From: Niastella vici
GTDB lineage: Bacteria; Bacteroidota; Bacteroidia; Chitinophagales; Chitinophagaceae
DNA length: 64,000 nt
Assembly: GCF_002077945.1 (NCBI RefSeq)
Contig: NZ_LVYD01000054.1
Coordinates: 1-64,000 of the forward strand
Direction of reading: 5' to 3'
The notes beneath the pieces are model-generated. The model saw nothing but the letters and a program-made list of their open reading frames with translations, was not told the DNA's origin and made no database searches. Positions 52,919 to 62,225 of this stretch are shown one piece after another. The translations under genes and the position numbers were made by a program. How positions within the stretch are numbered: position 1 is the first letter of the stretch; every line of letters begins with the position of its first letter.

Positions 52919-54640
52919 TTATTTATGAAAGTTGTAATCAACCACAATTCCGTTGACCAGCATTTTTGAGCCGCTATAGGTCGTTTTTCCGCCGGAAGGT
53001 ACGCATACCAGTACAACCGCCTGCCGGGGAGATAATCTGACGCGTGTGGCACCTGAAACCCCATGTGCCATGTAAGCTTCAGAGATAGTATTATACAGAT
53101 CAAGCTTTTTGCCATTTCCAAGTAACAGCTCCACTTCCCTGGATTCATTATAAGGATTATACAAAAGACAGGTAGGATATGCCTCATCGTGAAAAAAATC
53201 AGTAGCAAGCAGATCAAGCTGCAGAATACCGGCAACGTTAGTGTTATGTATAATGCTTCCAAAAATGCCTGCATGTGCGCTTCCATAAACACTTAACTGC
53301 GAAACCTCGGGATTCTTACCGGGAACCCATTGGGGGCCGTCGCCTTGTGCAACAGGTGCTAACAGGCCGGCGTATTGGCTATAACCTGAAGTATGAATTA
53401 TTCCTTCATAACCAATAACGCCCCTGGCAATATGCGCCAGGTGGGGAATTGTCTGGTGTTCCTTTGGCATATATTGAGGATAAAAGAACCTGCAAGCATT
53501 CGCTGCATTCAACATCCATTTACCAATAGCTGCAGCATAGGCTTTGTTATAACGGACTATAGGCAGCAGCGGCAGGGCTGCATCATAGGTATTCATTAAA
53601 AAACCATATCCGCCATGATCAGTAGTACTGCCAACTATCCCTGAAATATCTATCCCATTCCAGTTCCCCACCAATACGCCCCAGCCTTCCCTGCAGGCTG
53701 CCGTTCCGTCAAATGTCCAGTCAAGCATTTTTTGCAGATTGAAGTTTTCGCCCAGCTCAGCATTCATCCTGGCAGCCAGATAAGCGGCGAAAGGCATCAA
53801 TACTTCATAATTGGGATTGAACTTCACCTTCCCAAGCGATCTTAATGCATTGACCGCGGCCTTCAGGTAACGGCTGTCACCAAATTTCTTATAGGCGGCA
53901 TATAAAACCCAGGCCTGCCCTGCCGCTGCATCCGGCTGTACGCAAAGACTGGATTTTACAGGTATCATGCGGGCATAATCGAAAAACGAATATTCATAAT
54001 TACCCTGCAACACTGAGTCTGCCCGGCAAAATTTTTCAGCAATGCTGCGGGCCAGCGTATCGAGCCCTGGTTCATGCGGGTATTTATCATAAATGGCATA
54101 AAAAAGCACATTCGGAAAAACATCATACCACCAATCGCGACCATAACCACCGCCTAACATTCCAACCTGCGGGCAGGTATTATTCATCATGATATTCCAC
54201 CCCGCATCTTTATTAAAATAATTTTTTAACATGCTTACATAATTCAATCCCTGCCGGTTGGTTTTATCAATATCAACCAATGATGCGCCCAATACCGAGC
54301 CCATAGTTGCTACGGCTTCATGAAACATCCCTTTATTATTTGTGGGCCCCTGGCGAACATCACCAATGGCAGTATATAAGCCAACCACCGGCTGAGGAAA
54401 ATTTCTGCCGCTGCTGTCTTTCCATACCAATGGCCAGCAACTATCTGTAGCGTTAAAATCAAATACTGTACTGTCGAAACGCAGTGCCAGTTGCCGGTAA
54501 TCTATTACATGTAAAGGCCGGGGCAGGTCAGGCATCTGATCTACCCGGGATATATGTTTTTGAATAACCTGTTTTTTCCCTTGTGAAAAACAGGTGAAAG
54601 AAAAAAAGCAGCAAACAGCTATATTGAACAGATATTTCAT
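52919..54640 (-). CDS. Exported hypothetical protein, likely alpha/alpha-barrel carbohydrate enzyme
   Basis: About 573 residues from the ATG at 54640, which gives a clean signal peptide (KYLFNIAVCCFFSFTCFS). The ATG twelve codons earlier would put charged residues before it. The mature chain is rich in aromatic and helical segments (WWYDVFPNVLFYAIYDKYPH, AWVLYAAYKKFGDSRYLKAA), suggesting a six-hairpin alpha toroid, with a small C-terminal beta domain (CLLYNPYNESREVELLLG). I recognise no named family. As the last gene of the locus, after GH130 and MFS, it is a candidate glycoside hydrolase or lyase generating the substrate of the phosphorylase. The catalytic residues are unknown. Confidence 0.7.
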   Translation of the reverse strand: MKYLFNIAVCCFFSFTCFSQGKKQVIQKHISRVDQMPDLPRPLHVIDYRQLALRFDSTVFDFNATDSCWPLVWKDSSGRNFPQPVVGLYTAIGDVRQGPTNNKGMFHEAVATMGSVLGASLVDIDKTNRQGLNYVSMLKNYFNKDAGWNIMMNNTCPQVGMLGGGYGRDWWYDVFPNVLFYAIYDKYPHEPGLDTLARSIAEKFCRADSVLQGNYEYSFFDYARMIPVKSSLCVQPDAAAGQAWVLYAAYKKFGDSRYLKAAVNALRSLGKVKFNPNYEVLMPFAAYLAARMNAELGENFNLQKMLDWTFDGTAACREGWGVLVGNWNGIDISGIVGSTTDHGGYGFLMNTYDAALPLLPIVRYNKAYAAAIGKWMLNAANACRFFYPQYMPKEHQTIPHLAHIARGVIGYEGIIHTSGYSQYAGLLAPVAQGDGPQWVPGKNPEVSQLSVYGSAHAGIFGSIIHNTNVAGILQLDLLATDFFHDEAYPTCLLYNPYNESREVELLLGNGKKLDLYNTISEAYMAHGVSGATRVRLSPRQAVVLVCVPSGGKTTYSGSKMLVNGIVVDYNFHK

Positions 54641-54672
54641 AATTATTTTCAGATAATATTTCGTTAATATGA

Positions 54673-55923
54673 TCAATTAATGGAGTTTACTTTAGCCAGT
54701 AAATTTGCCTGCCTGATAATCTTCTTTGCCACCATCACCGATGCCAGTTGAAACAACGCTATAATTATAATTGCATAGCGTAACGCAATTTCGGTTGACA
54801 GGGCATAGGCCAGCACAATAAAAGTGCCCGCGCCCAGGAAACGGCCTGCATACAATCCTGTTTCATGGTTTAAAATGTAAGCGAATTCACCCCGGTTCTC
54901 TATTTTCGACACCACATCAATTACCCTGAACTGTATAGGAAAATAAGCCAAATCGAGCAGGGGTTTGGCAATAAGCAAACACAACATGAATAATAAAACC
55001 CCCGTCTTATTAAATAAGATACCATTTAATAAAGCGGCCAGTGCAAACAATACCAACCCGGCAGTAAAAATGCGTATGCGGTGAGCAGGGCCGGTAAAGC
55101 GTCCTAAAATATACATAATGAGTGCTGCAAATACGGCTCCCGCCGACTGCACAGTCCCCAGCGTGCCTTCCTTTCCGAGTATGAGCATAATAAGCATGGC
55201 TGGTGCGGTTACCAGAAAGCCCTGGGCGAGTCCTTTTAACAATGCCATTACCAACAGCCGGTTCCACAACGGATGAAACTTCAAATAGATGTACTTATTA
55301 TTAACCGGGTTACCAAAGCTTCCTTTATAACAAACTACTGATGCAATAACAGTGATCAACAATACAAGCCCGGTTATAATTTTATACGCCTTGTGGATCT
55401 CTGTGTTCCCGTGGTGCAACTCAATGAACCAGCCGATAAATACCGGAACCACTACGGCAATGATGGTATAAAAAAATGTTTCGAGTCCATAGTAATAATT
55501 GCGGTTATGGTCGCTGGTGGTGGCCAGGGCCAGGTAATCGCGGTTGGCCCAATAAAACCCAAATGAAATGCCCATGATAATGCCGGCTATTCCGATACCC
55601 GTTAAATTGAGGGTTTTAAGCGACATCATAATGATCATCGAAACTGCACTCAACATCATACCCGCAGCATACAATGATTTTATATTAAAATACCTGAGCA
55701 ATACTCCGTTCAATAAAAATGTCAATGGTATGCCGGTATAAATGGTAAGCTGATAAACAACTACTTTAACCGGGTCGTTTGAATTACGCATTACGTAGGC
55801 GGCGACAAAAATATCTATAACAGGAAGCACAAAAGCATATACCAGGTTTGTTAAAACAAGTATCCTGAAATTGTGCGGCTGCTTATTGAACTGTCCTATT
55901 TCGTTCTTTATTTTATTCAGCAT
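54673..55923 (-). CDS. MFS transporter of the PUL
   Basis: A 416-residue integral membrane protein with about 12 helices (for example ILVLTNLVYAFVLPVIDIFV, MMLSAVSMIIMMSL, GIIMGISFGFYWANRDYLAL, LLVMALLKGLAQGFLV). It fits the major facilitator superfamily. Its start overlaps the end of the GH130 gene by 11 bases, and it is followed 32 bases later by the secreted hypothetical gene. The context predicts import of disaccharides or oligosaccharides across the inner membrane for intracellular phosphorolysis by the GH130 enzyme. Confidence 0.85.
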   Translation of the reverse strand: MLNKIKNEIGQFNKQPHNFRILVLTNLVYAFVLPVIDIFVAAYVMRNSNDPVKVVVYQLTIYTGIPLTFLLNGVLLRYFNIKSLYAAGMMLSAVSMIIMMSLKTLNLTGIGIAGIIMGISFGFYWANRDYLALATTSDHNRNYYYGLETFFYTIIAVVVPVFIGWFIELHHGNTEIHKAYKIITGLVLLITVIASVVCYKGSFGNPVNNKYIYLKFHPLWNRLLVMALLKGLAQGFLVTAPAMLIMLILGKEGTLGTVQSAGAVFAALIMYILGRFTGPAHRIRIFTAGLVLFALAALLNGILFNKTGVLLFMLCLLIAKPLLDLAYFPIQFRVIDVVSKIENRGEFAYILNHETGLYAGRFLGAGTFIVLAYALSTEIALRYAIIIIALFQLASVMVAKKIIRQANLLAKVNSIN

Positions 55924-56971
55924 GTTGCCATTTTAATTGTGAACATATTTCCTGTATAGAGAAAGTGGCTGCACAAACATGTTCATCAGAGGCGCCGTAA
56001 TAGATCACCAGCCTGTCACCGTCTACAATATGCCCGTTGGTAAATACCACATTCCCAAAAAAGCCAGTCAGTTCATAAGGCGCCGAGGGTACCATAACTG
56101 GCAATTCGGTACGCGCCAGCACTTTTGTTGGTTCTTCCAGATCAAGCAAAAAAGCGCCCAGGCAATATTGGTGCCGCCCGTTGGCGCCGTGATATATTTG
56201 GAGCCAGCCCATAGCGGTTTTAACAGGGGCAGCGCCGGCACCCACCCGGGCGCTGTCCCAATATCCTTTGCGCGTTTTAATAATACATTGATGATCTCCC
56301 CAATGAAGGCCATCAGGCGAAGAGGCGATCCAGATATAATTACCACCTATATCTACACTGCTTGGCCGGTGCAATGCATAATATTTACCATTTATCTTCT
56401 CTTCAAAAATGGCGCAGTCCTTATTGTGCGGCGGCAATATCATCCCGTTCAATTGAAACTCTTTCCAGTCACGGGTAGTTCTCAAGCCCACACCTACCCC
56501 ATTATCCGAAACGGCGGTATAGGTAAGATAATAAGTGCCATCCAGCTCTGTTACCCGGCAATCTTCAATTCCGAAATACTCCAGCGGCCCTTCCCCAACC
56601 AGTACAGGATATTCATTGGGCTCATAGAACTGTAACCCGTCATCACTGCAAAGCAATCGCAAATGTGAAAGGGTGGTAAGGTAATCGGTGCCTTTATACG
56701 TTATAACCCTGGCATCTGTGGCAACCAGGCCAGGATCATTCAATGGGATCTCAATAATTTGCATACCCGCGGCACTTAATACCGGAAAAGAAATATAACC
56801 CGGCTTTTGCTTTGGCCTTTCGGCAACTCTCACCAACAACCATACTTTGCCGTTAAAACGGAATACGCCCGGATTCAGCAGACAGGCAATTTCGAGGTAC
56901 TCATGGCTGGGGTTCAGGCTGGCAGGCGATAACAAAGGATTCTGCTCAAATCGTTTTGCGATATCTTTCAT
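55913..56971 (-). CDS. Glycoside hydrolase family 130 protein (glycoside phosphorylase)
   Basis: A 352-residue protein without signal peptide, so cytosolic. The five-bladed propeller of GH130 is indicated by NPLLSPASLNPSHEYLEIACLLNPGVFRFNGKVWLLVR, GIEDCRVTELDGTYYLTYTA, KDCAIFEEKINGKYYALHRPS and WLQIYHGAN, with a final DRLVIYYGASDEHVCAATF block. GH130 enzymes phosphorolyse or hydrolyse beta-mannosides (for example mannosyl-glucose or mannobiose). The substrate here cannot be fixed from sequence. It overlaps the MFS gene, supporting import-coupled phosphorolysis of a beta-mannoside. Confidence 0.9.
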   Translation of the reverse strand: MKDIAKRFEQNPLLSPASLNPSHEYLEIACLLNPGVFRFNGKVWLLVRVAERPKQKPGYISFPVLSAAGMQIIEIPLNDPGLVATDARVITYKGTDYLTTLSHLRLLCSDDGLQFYEPNEYPVLVGEGPLEYFGIEDCRVTELDGTYYLTYTAVSDNGVGVGLRTTRDWKEFQLNGMILPPHNKDCAIFEEKINGKYYALHRPSSVDIGGNYIWIASSPDGLHWGDHQCIIKTRKGYWDSARVGAGAAPVKTAMGWLQIYHGANGRHQYCLGAFLLDLEEPTKVLARTELPVMVPSAPYELTGFFGNVVFTNGHIVDGDRLVIYYGASDEHVCAATFSIQEICSQLKWQHAE

Positions 56972-57063
56972 ATCAGTTTGCTTTCAAAAAATAATTGTAT
57001 GTAAAATTGAGGGCATAACGGTACCGGATAAATAATGGTACGCGCAGGGCAAGGTTTTGTCAG

Positions 57064-57084
57064 GAGAGGCCATAAAGGCCTCTC
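57064..57084 (-). terminator. Hairpin between susD and the GH130 gene
   Basis: A perfect 8-bp stem, GAGAGGCC/GGCCTCTC, with loop ATAAA. It has no T-tract, so it may be an attenuator or a processing site that lowers expression of the downstream PUL genes relative to susCD. Confidence 0.45.
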
Positions 57085-57117
57085 TGATCTTAATACAAGC
57101 CTGCTATCTAATTAAAA

Positions 57118-58608
57118 TCAGTACCCTGAATTCTGAGAAAGTCCTAACAGGTCGGCTTCGCGCTGAGGAATAGGCAACAGGGCATTCTTCGGCTGCCATC
57201 CTTCGCCATAATCTTTGTAACCCGTAAGCGGATTGGCCAAAGCAGATTTAGCCAGCACGGTGGCGGCGAGCCCCCACCGAACAAGATCGTAATAACGATG
57301 TCCTTCAAAAGCAAGCTCAACCCGTCTTTCGTGTTGTATTGCCGTGAGCAGATCATTTTTATTACCTGTAGTAACCGGTGGCAATACGCCTCCTCCGGCG
57401 TTTGCGCGGGCCCTGGCCCGAACTATTTCAAGTGCGGCTTTAGCGTTATTGAGGTCGTTCAACTGCAGATATGCTTCCGATTTCCATAAAAGCACGTCGG
57501 CATACCTGATATATACATAGTCAATGCCGCCGTCGTCGAGGGGATTGAAATTGCCCAAAAACTTCTTAACGCAATATCCCGTAAGCGAAGCCGATACATC
57601 GAACGCCGTACCGTCAAAATAGGTGTCGCCTGCTTTAAAAAGTGTTGCCTTGATCCTGGGGTCGCCTGCTTCATATTCATTTACCAGGTCCTGTGTAGGC
57701 AAATTAAAGCCCCAGCCAATGCCACGCGGTGCAAATACGGCGTTCAAGATGGATCCCTGCGAAGGTGTTTTACCCGCATCGTGCCGCGAAGCGAAAATGA
57801 GCTCACTCCCCTTTTCTCCCGAGCCGTTGAAATTGTCGGCATATTTGGGCAACAGGGCATAATTACCCGTGTTTTCGGCCAAAGTAATTTCGTCGAGGCA
57901 TTTTTGCCAAAGCTTACGGTACAAATATGTTTTGGCCCATAATGCATGGGCAGCACCACTTGTTGCCCGCTGGTAATCAGTAACGGCATAAGAAGCCGGT
58001 AATACCGATGCAGCCGTTTTAAGGTCTTCGTCTATTTGAGCATATACTTCATCAACGGAATTTCTTTTTGTATTGTCGTTGAGGCCTTTCTCGGGTATTA
58101 ATAAGGGCACCGCACCAAAGTTTATTACCAGACGGAAATAGTAGAAGGCACGTAAAAAACAGGCTTCACCTTTTATGCGCTTCAGTGTAGCGTCGTTGAG
58201 GTCAGGGGCTTTTAAACCATCCTGCTGAAGAACTGTGTTGGCAGCGTTGATACCTTTGTAATTGAACCGCCATATACCCAGCACATTATTATTGGTGGGG
58301 AATATAGCAAAGGTTTGCATCCGGCGCATATCTTCCTGGTCGCCGAGACCGCCGCCGCCTTTTACGGCATCATCACTCATTACATCGCCTGTTACCCAGT
58401 CGCGCGGAATGGCCGCGCCGGCATCCCAATCCCAGCTACCACGCCACCGGTTGGTTAAAGGTTCATATGCGGCGTCTATGGCTAAAAGAAAATCGCCGGC
58501 CTGTGTAAATACATTCGATTCGGTAAGTTGTCCCTGCGGAATTTTATTCAATTGTTTGGTACATCCAAACAATAATATAGTAGTTATTATAATTAATGTT
58601 TTTTTCAT
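57118..58608 (-). CDS. susD: RagB/SusD family nutrient-binding lipoprotein
   Basis: A 496-residue SusD-like lipoprotein. The lipobox LLFGC places Cys16 for lipidation. The mature protein shows the family pattern: KIPQGQLTESNVFTQAGDFL, AIDAAYEPL, an interior TPR-like core (GEACFLRAFYYFRLVINFG, YADVLLWKSEAYLQLNDL) and the closing ERRVELAFEGHRYYDLVRWG and NALLPIPQREADLL. It is the surface glycan-binding lid of the SusC transporter, whose gene ends only 11 bases upstream. Ligand specificity is unknown, but the linked GH130 suggests beta-mannosides. Confidence 0.95.
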   Translation of the reverse strand: MKKTLIIITTILLFGCTKQLNKIPQGQLTESNVFTQAGDFLLAIDAAYEPLTNRWRGSWDWDAGAAIPRDWVTGDVMSDDAVKGGGGLGDQEDMRRMQTFAIFPTNNNVLGIWRFNYKGINAANTVLQQDGLKAPDLNDATLKRIKGEACFLRAFYYFRLVINFGAVPLLIPEKGLNDNTKRNSVDEVYAQIDEDLKTAASVLPASYAVTDYQRATSGAAHALWAKTYLYRKLWQKCLDEITLAENTGNYALLPKYADNFNGSGEKGSELIFASRHDAGKTPSQGSILNAVFAPRGIGWGFNLPTQDLVNEYEAGDPRIKATLFKAGDTYFDGTAFDVSASLTGYCVKKFLGNFNPLDDGGIDYVYIRYADVLLWKSEAYLQLNDLNNAKAALEIVRARARANAGGGVLPPVTTGNKNDLLTAIQHERRVELAFEGHRYYDLVRWGLAATVLAKSALANPLTGYKDYGEGWQPKNALLPIPQREADLLGLSQNSGY

Positions 58609-58619
58609 AAAGCAGTTGT

Positions 58620-61600
58620 TTAGAAATTTAGCTGAATACCTACGGTGAAAGATCTGGCGGGAGGATAGGTTCCCATGTCGATGCCAATACCCAGATCGCC
58701 ATAATTGGCCAGATTGTCGTTGGTATACAACTCGGGATCAGCGCCTTTATAGCGGGTTATTGTTGCCAGGTTCTGTGCGCTTACAAACAGCCGGGCATTG
58801 GTTATTCCGATTGTCTGCAGCTTTTTCTGTGAAAAATTATATCCGAGCACCACATTTTTCAATCGCACATAAGCTCCACTTTCTATATAGCGGTCTGATG
58901 TACGCCTGTTGTTATTACCATCCAGATACGTTGCCCTTGGTATTTTGTTGCTGGTTCCTTCGCCATGCCAGCGATTGTTGTAAAAATCAAGTTTTGTATT
59001 AAAGCCCCTTGAATCAAAGCTGTTGATTATATTATCCACTTCATTGTAAATCTGGTTGCCACTTACGCCATTTACAAACACGTTCAGATCGAAATGTTTA
59101 TAGGCTACAGTACCGTTTATACTGTACAGGAATTTTGGCAACCCATGACCAATGATGCTCCTGTCTTTATCATCAAGCACCCCATCGTTATTGATGTCGG
59201 CAAATTTAATATCGCCAGGTTTTGCGTTTGGCTGTATGAGGTTGCCGTTTTTGTCTTTATAACTATCGATCTCATTTTGGTTCTGGAATATTCCGGCTGT
59301 TTTATAACCGTAAAACGAGCTTACACTCTCTCCTTCCTTCAGTAATATGAGTCCATTGCCTGCACTGATCAATTGTTCTTTTGATTTATATAATGAGGTA
59401 ACCTGGTTGTTTACGGTAGTTACATTACCGGTCACATTCCAGTTCCAGTCATTATGCGCCTGGCTGTAATTTACGGTAACATCAAGGCCCCGGTTGCGCA
59501 TGCCCGCTCCATTTACATACGGAGGTGCAGCGTCGCCGTTGGTAAAGGAAACAGGCAATTGAATAAGAATATCGCTGGTATTCTTTATGTAGTAGTCTAC
59601 AGATACTTTAACCCTTCTGTTCAGTATGGCAGCATCAAAACCTATATTGGTTTGTTCGGTAGATTCCCATTTTACATCGGGATTGCCTTTGCTGACGACC
59701 TGTAAAACATTATTGGTGGTTGAATATATAGTTGAAAACGGGTAAAAGCCAATTTCCTGGTTGCCGAGGCGTCCCCAGCTTCCCCTGATCTTCAGATCAT
59801 TCATCCACGTAATTGATTTCATAAAAGATTCACGGGCCACATTCCATCCTAAAGAAAAAGAAGGGAAATAACCCCTGCGGTTCTTTTCGCTGAAACGCGA
59901 AGAAGCATCTGAACGGAGGCTGGCAGTGGCCAGGTATTTTCCCTGGAAAGCATAAGAAGCCCTTCCAAAATACGACATCAGTGCCCATTGCTGTTTTACT
60001 CCATCTGCAAATTGCTGTCCCGTGCCATACACCAGGTATTGGAGATCGCCATTGTTATCAGAACGGGCATCGTAGCCATTGCGGGAGGCAGACAGGTAAT
60101 CAGCTGTGTAGGCAACGTATTCTGTTCCTGCAGTTATGTTTACGTCGTGGTCATCTTTAATATTCCTTGAATAGGTAAGCACGTTGGTCCAGTTCAGCGT
60201 GTTGAACCGGTTCCTGAACTTATCAACTGATCTGTTCAAATCTGTCAGCGTTGTTCTGTCGCCCGGGATCTGCCCGGTATAGGTCTGTTGTTCGTTGGTA
60301 TAATAGTCAAGGCCAAAATCGGTCCTAAGTTTAAGTCCTTTCAGCAGCTTTGCTTCGGCAAATACATCGCCTACCAACCGGTACCGGTTCAGGGTATTAT
60401 TTCTGTATAAAGCAATCGCCAAAGGATTTTTTCCGTCACCGTAAAGGTTAGGGTTCTTATAAAGGGAAGCGGGGGGCAGATCGCTCAATAACCCTGTTGC
60501 CGGATCATATACCGGAATGGCATTAGGTCTGATAAGGGCATATCTTACCACACCGGGCAAACTTCCGGCCCTTCCTCCATCGCCCGAAGCGCCAACGCTT
60601 TGATTGCGGTCGAACGTGATATTTATATTCTCCCCAATACGAAACCATGATTTTACATCTGACACAACATTGGTCCTGATACCATAACGTTTAAAGTACG
60701 AGTTTACAATGATGCCTTTCTGATCGACGGTATTGCCTGAGATGTAATAGCGGGTTTTATCATTACCACCCGAAAAGCTCGCATTGTACTTCTGGGTTAT
60801 GCCCTGCCTGTAAATCACATCCTGCCAGTTGGTATTGGGTAATTTTGCGGGATCATCAGTATTCCTGTTACTGTTTCCATCATTGGCAAACGCTTCATTC
60901 TGCAACTGTATATATTGCGAAGTATTCACCATTTTGGGTTCATGGCTTACAGCGGCAATACCTAAAGAAGCATCTATGTTTATCATATTCTTTCCGGCAG
61001 CACCCGATTTTGTGGTTACGAGAATTACCCCATTGGCTGCCCGGGCGCCGTAAATAGAAGCGGCTGAAGCATCTTTTAAGATCTCTACAGATTCAATATC
61101 TGAAGGCGAGATGGTGGTAAGACCGCTGTTCACCGGTATGCCATCAATTATATACAGCGGGTTGTTATTGTTTAAAGTGCCGATACCCCTGATGCGAACA
61201 ACAGCTTCGGTGCCGGGCGCGCCGGTTGGTGAAGTAACCGTTACTCCCGCAGCCATACCCTGCAATGCACTTCCCAGATCGGCCGATTGCGTTCTTACCA
61301 GCTCACCGCCCTTTACTGAAGAGGCGGCCGCAGTTACAAGCGACTTACGTTGCGAACCATAGGCTATTATGGTAACCTGTTCCTGCTGCTCGCCGGCATT
61401 CATTAACTGTACCTTTATGAACGACTTCCCTGAAATATTAACTTCCACAGATAGCCGGCCAACAAAACTGAATAGTAAAACGTTACCTGAATTGTCGGGA
61501 ATTTCAAGCTCAAATTCTCCATTTGCGCGGGTAGTAGTGCCTATCGACGTTCCCTTTATTGAAACAGAAACCCCTTCAAGCGGTTTCCCGTCTTCATCAG

Positions 61601-62054
61601 TAACACGGCCCTTTACCGGTTTTGCAACCGGTTTTTGTTCAACGATTTTGGCAGGAACTGCCGTAACTACCGGCCTGCGTTTCAGCACTACTGTTTTATT
61701 TATGATCTCATAGGTGAGATCATCGTTTTTCAGCAGGAGATTCAATACCGTTTCAATAGACGCATCCTTAACATCTATGTTCACTTTTCTTTTTCCGTCG
61801 AACAAATTGTCTTCATACCAGAATACAAATCCCGTTTGTTTTTTAATTTGTCGGAACACATTTGATAAAGGTGTATTCTTCTCCTGAAGAGTGATCTTTT
61901 GTGCATGCACATTAGCACTTACGTGCAGGCAGGCAACAAACATAAAGATGGCTGTAAATTTCATTATCAACAGCGTTTTGGTTATAAAGCTTCGCCGGCA
62001 AAACGAAGCACCCTCCTTTTTGTAAAGGAGTTTACAATTAGCAGTCAATTGCAT
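58620..62054 (-). CDS. susC: SusC/RagA family TonB-linked outer membrane protein with STN domain
   Basis: A 1144-residue transporter. An extended N-terminus with a signal (MKFTAIFMFVACLHVSANVHAQ, about residues 31-52) precedes an STN signalling domain (about 60-120, TPLSNVFRQIKKQTGFVFWYED). A carboxypeptidase-regulatory-like domain (GRVTDEDGKPLEGVSVSIKG, about 147-210), a plug (DLGSALQGMAAGVTV ... DIESVEILKDASAASIYGARAANGVILVTTK) and a barrel ending in GIQLNF follow. The STN domain pairs with the FecR/sigma genes upstream, giving ligand-dependent transcription. It imports oligosaccharides in a TonB-dependent manner with the SusD lipoprotein. The upstream region holds a probable antisense RNA. 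Confidence 0.95.
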   Translation of the reverse strand: MQLTANCKLLYKKEGASFCRRSFITKTLLIMKFTAIFMFVACLHVSANVHAQKITLQEKNTPLSNVFRQIKKQTGFVFWYEDNLFDGKRKVNIDVKDASIETVLNLLLKNDDLTYEIINKTVVLKRRPVVTAVPAKIVEQKPVAKPVKGRVTDEDGKPLEGVSVSIKGTSIGTTTRANGEFELEIPDNSGNVLLFSFVGRLSVEVNISGKSFIKVQLMNAGEQQEQVTIIAYGSQRKSLVTAAASSVKGGELVRTQSADLGSALQGMAAGVTVTSPTGAPGTEAVVRIRGIGTLNNNNPLYIIDGIPVNSGLTTISPSDIESVEILKDASAASIYGARAANGVILVTTKSGAAGKNMINIDASLGIAAVSHEPKMVNTSQYIQLQNEAFANDGNSNRNTDDPAKLPNTNWQDVIYRQGITQKYNASFSGGNDKTRYYISGNTVDQKGIIVNSYFKRYGIRTNVVSDVKSWFRIGENINITFDRNQSVGASGDGGRAGSLPGVVRYALIRPNAIPVYDPATGLLSDLPPASLYKNPNLYGDGKNPLAIALYRNNTLNRYRLVGDVFAEAKLLKGLKLRTDFGLDYYTNEQQTYTGQIPGDRTTLTDLNRSVDKFRNRFNTLNWTNVLTYSRNIKDDHDVNITAGTEYVAYTADYLSASRNGYDARSDNNGDLQYLVYGTGQQFADGVKQQWALMSYFGRASYAFQGKYLATASLRSDASSRFSEKNRRGYFPSFSLGWNVARESFMKSITWMNDLKIRGSWGRLGNQEIGFYPFSTIYSTTNNVLQVVSKGNPDVKWESTEQTNIGFDAAILNRRVKVSVDYYIKNTSDILIQLPVSFTNGDAAPPYVNGAGMRNRGLDVTVNYSQAHNDWNWNVTGNVTTVNNQVTSLYKSKEQLISAGNGLILLKEGESVSSFYGYKTAGIFQNQNEIDSYKDKNGNLIQPNAKPGDIKFADINNDGVLDDKDRSIIGHGLPKFLYSINGTVAYKHFDLNVFVNGVSGNQIYNEVDNIINSFDSRGFNTKLDFYNNRWHGEGTSNKIPRATYLDGNNNRRTSDRYIESGAYVRLKNVVLGYNFSQKKLQTIGITNARLFVSAQNLATITRYKGADPELYTNDNLANYGDLGIGIDMGTYPPARSFTVGIQLNF

Positions 62055-62061
62055 ACATTTG
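62054..62061 (+). promoter_or_regulatory. Candidate -7 box of an antisense transcript
   Basis: TACATTTG on the plus strand matches TAnnTTTG exactly, at the very start of susC. The expected start of transcription is about 7 bases downstream. It would yield a transcript ending at the terminator at 62127-62160. Confidence 0.35.
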
Positions 62062-62067
62062 TTTTGT

Positions 62068-62160
62068 TTGGGTTAATGAAAAAGCAGTCTTCGCCGATTG
62101 TGATTTTGGGTTAACCCGAACTTACCGCCGGAGGTGCTTCCATCACTTCCGGCTTTTTTT
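62068..62160 (+). ncRNA. Candidate antisense small RNA in the susC leader
   Basis: The interval lies between a plus-strand -7 box (62054-62061) and a strong plus-strand intrinsic terminator, opposite to the fecR-susC direction. The predicted length is about 90 bases and it is complementary to the susC 5' leader. In Bacteroides, antisense small RNAs placed between anti-sigma and susC genes repress PUL expression. Here the evidence is only promoter-like and terminator-like sequence. Confidence 0.35.
62127..62160 (+). terminator. Strong intrinsic terminator between fecR and susC (antisense direction)
   Basis: GCCGGAGGTG (62127-62136) pairs with CACTTCCGGC (62144-62153), a 10-bp GC-rich stem with one G-T pair, followed by seven T. 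The T-tract is on the plus strand, so it stops transcription running opposite to the PUL, yet no plus-strand gene precedes it. Confidence 0.75.
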
Positions 62161-62225
62161 CGGCTTAACAAATCACTCAGTTAGATTTTTAAGTTGTTAT
62201 AAAAAGCTTTACGATATAAATATTT

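Noticed and set aside
52756-53292. Minus-strand frame of 178 codons
   Set aside because: It overlaps the 3' part of the exported PUL protein in another frame and has no support.
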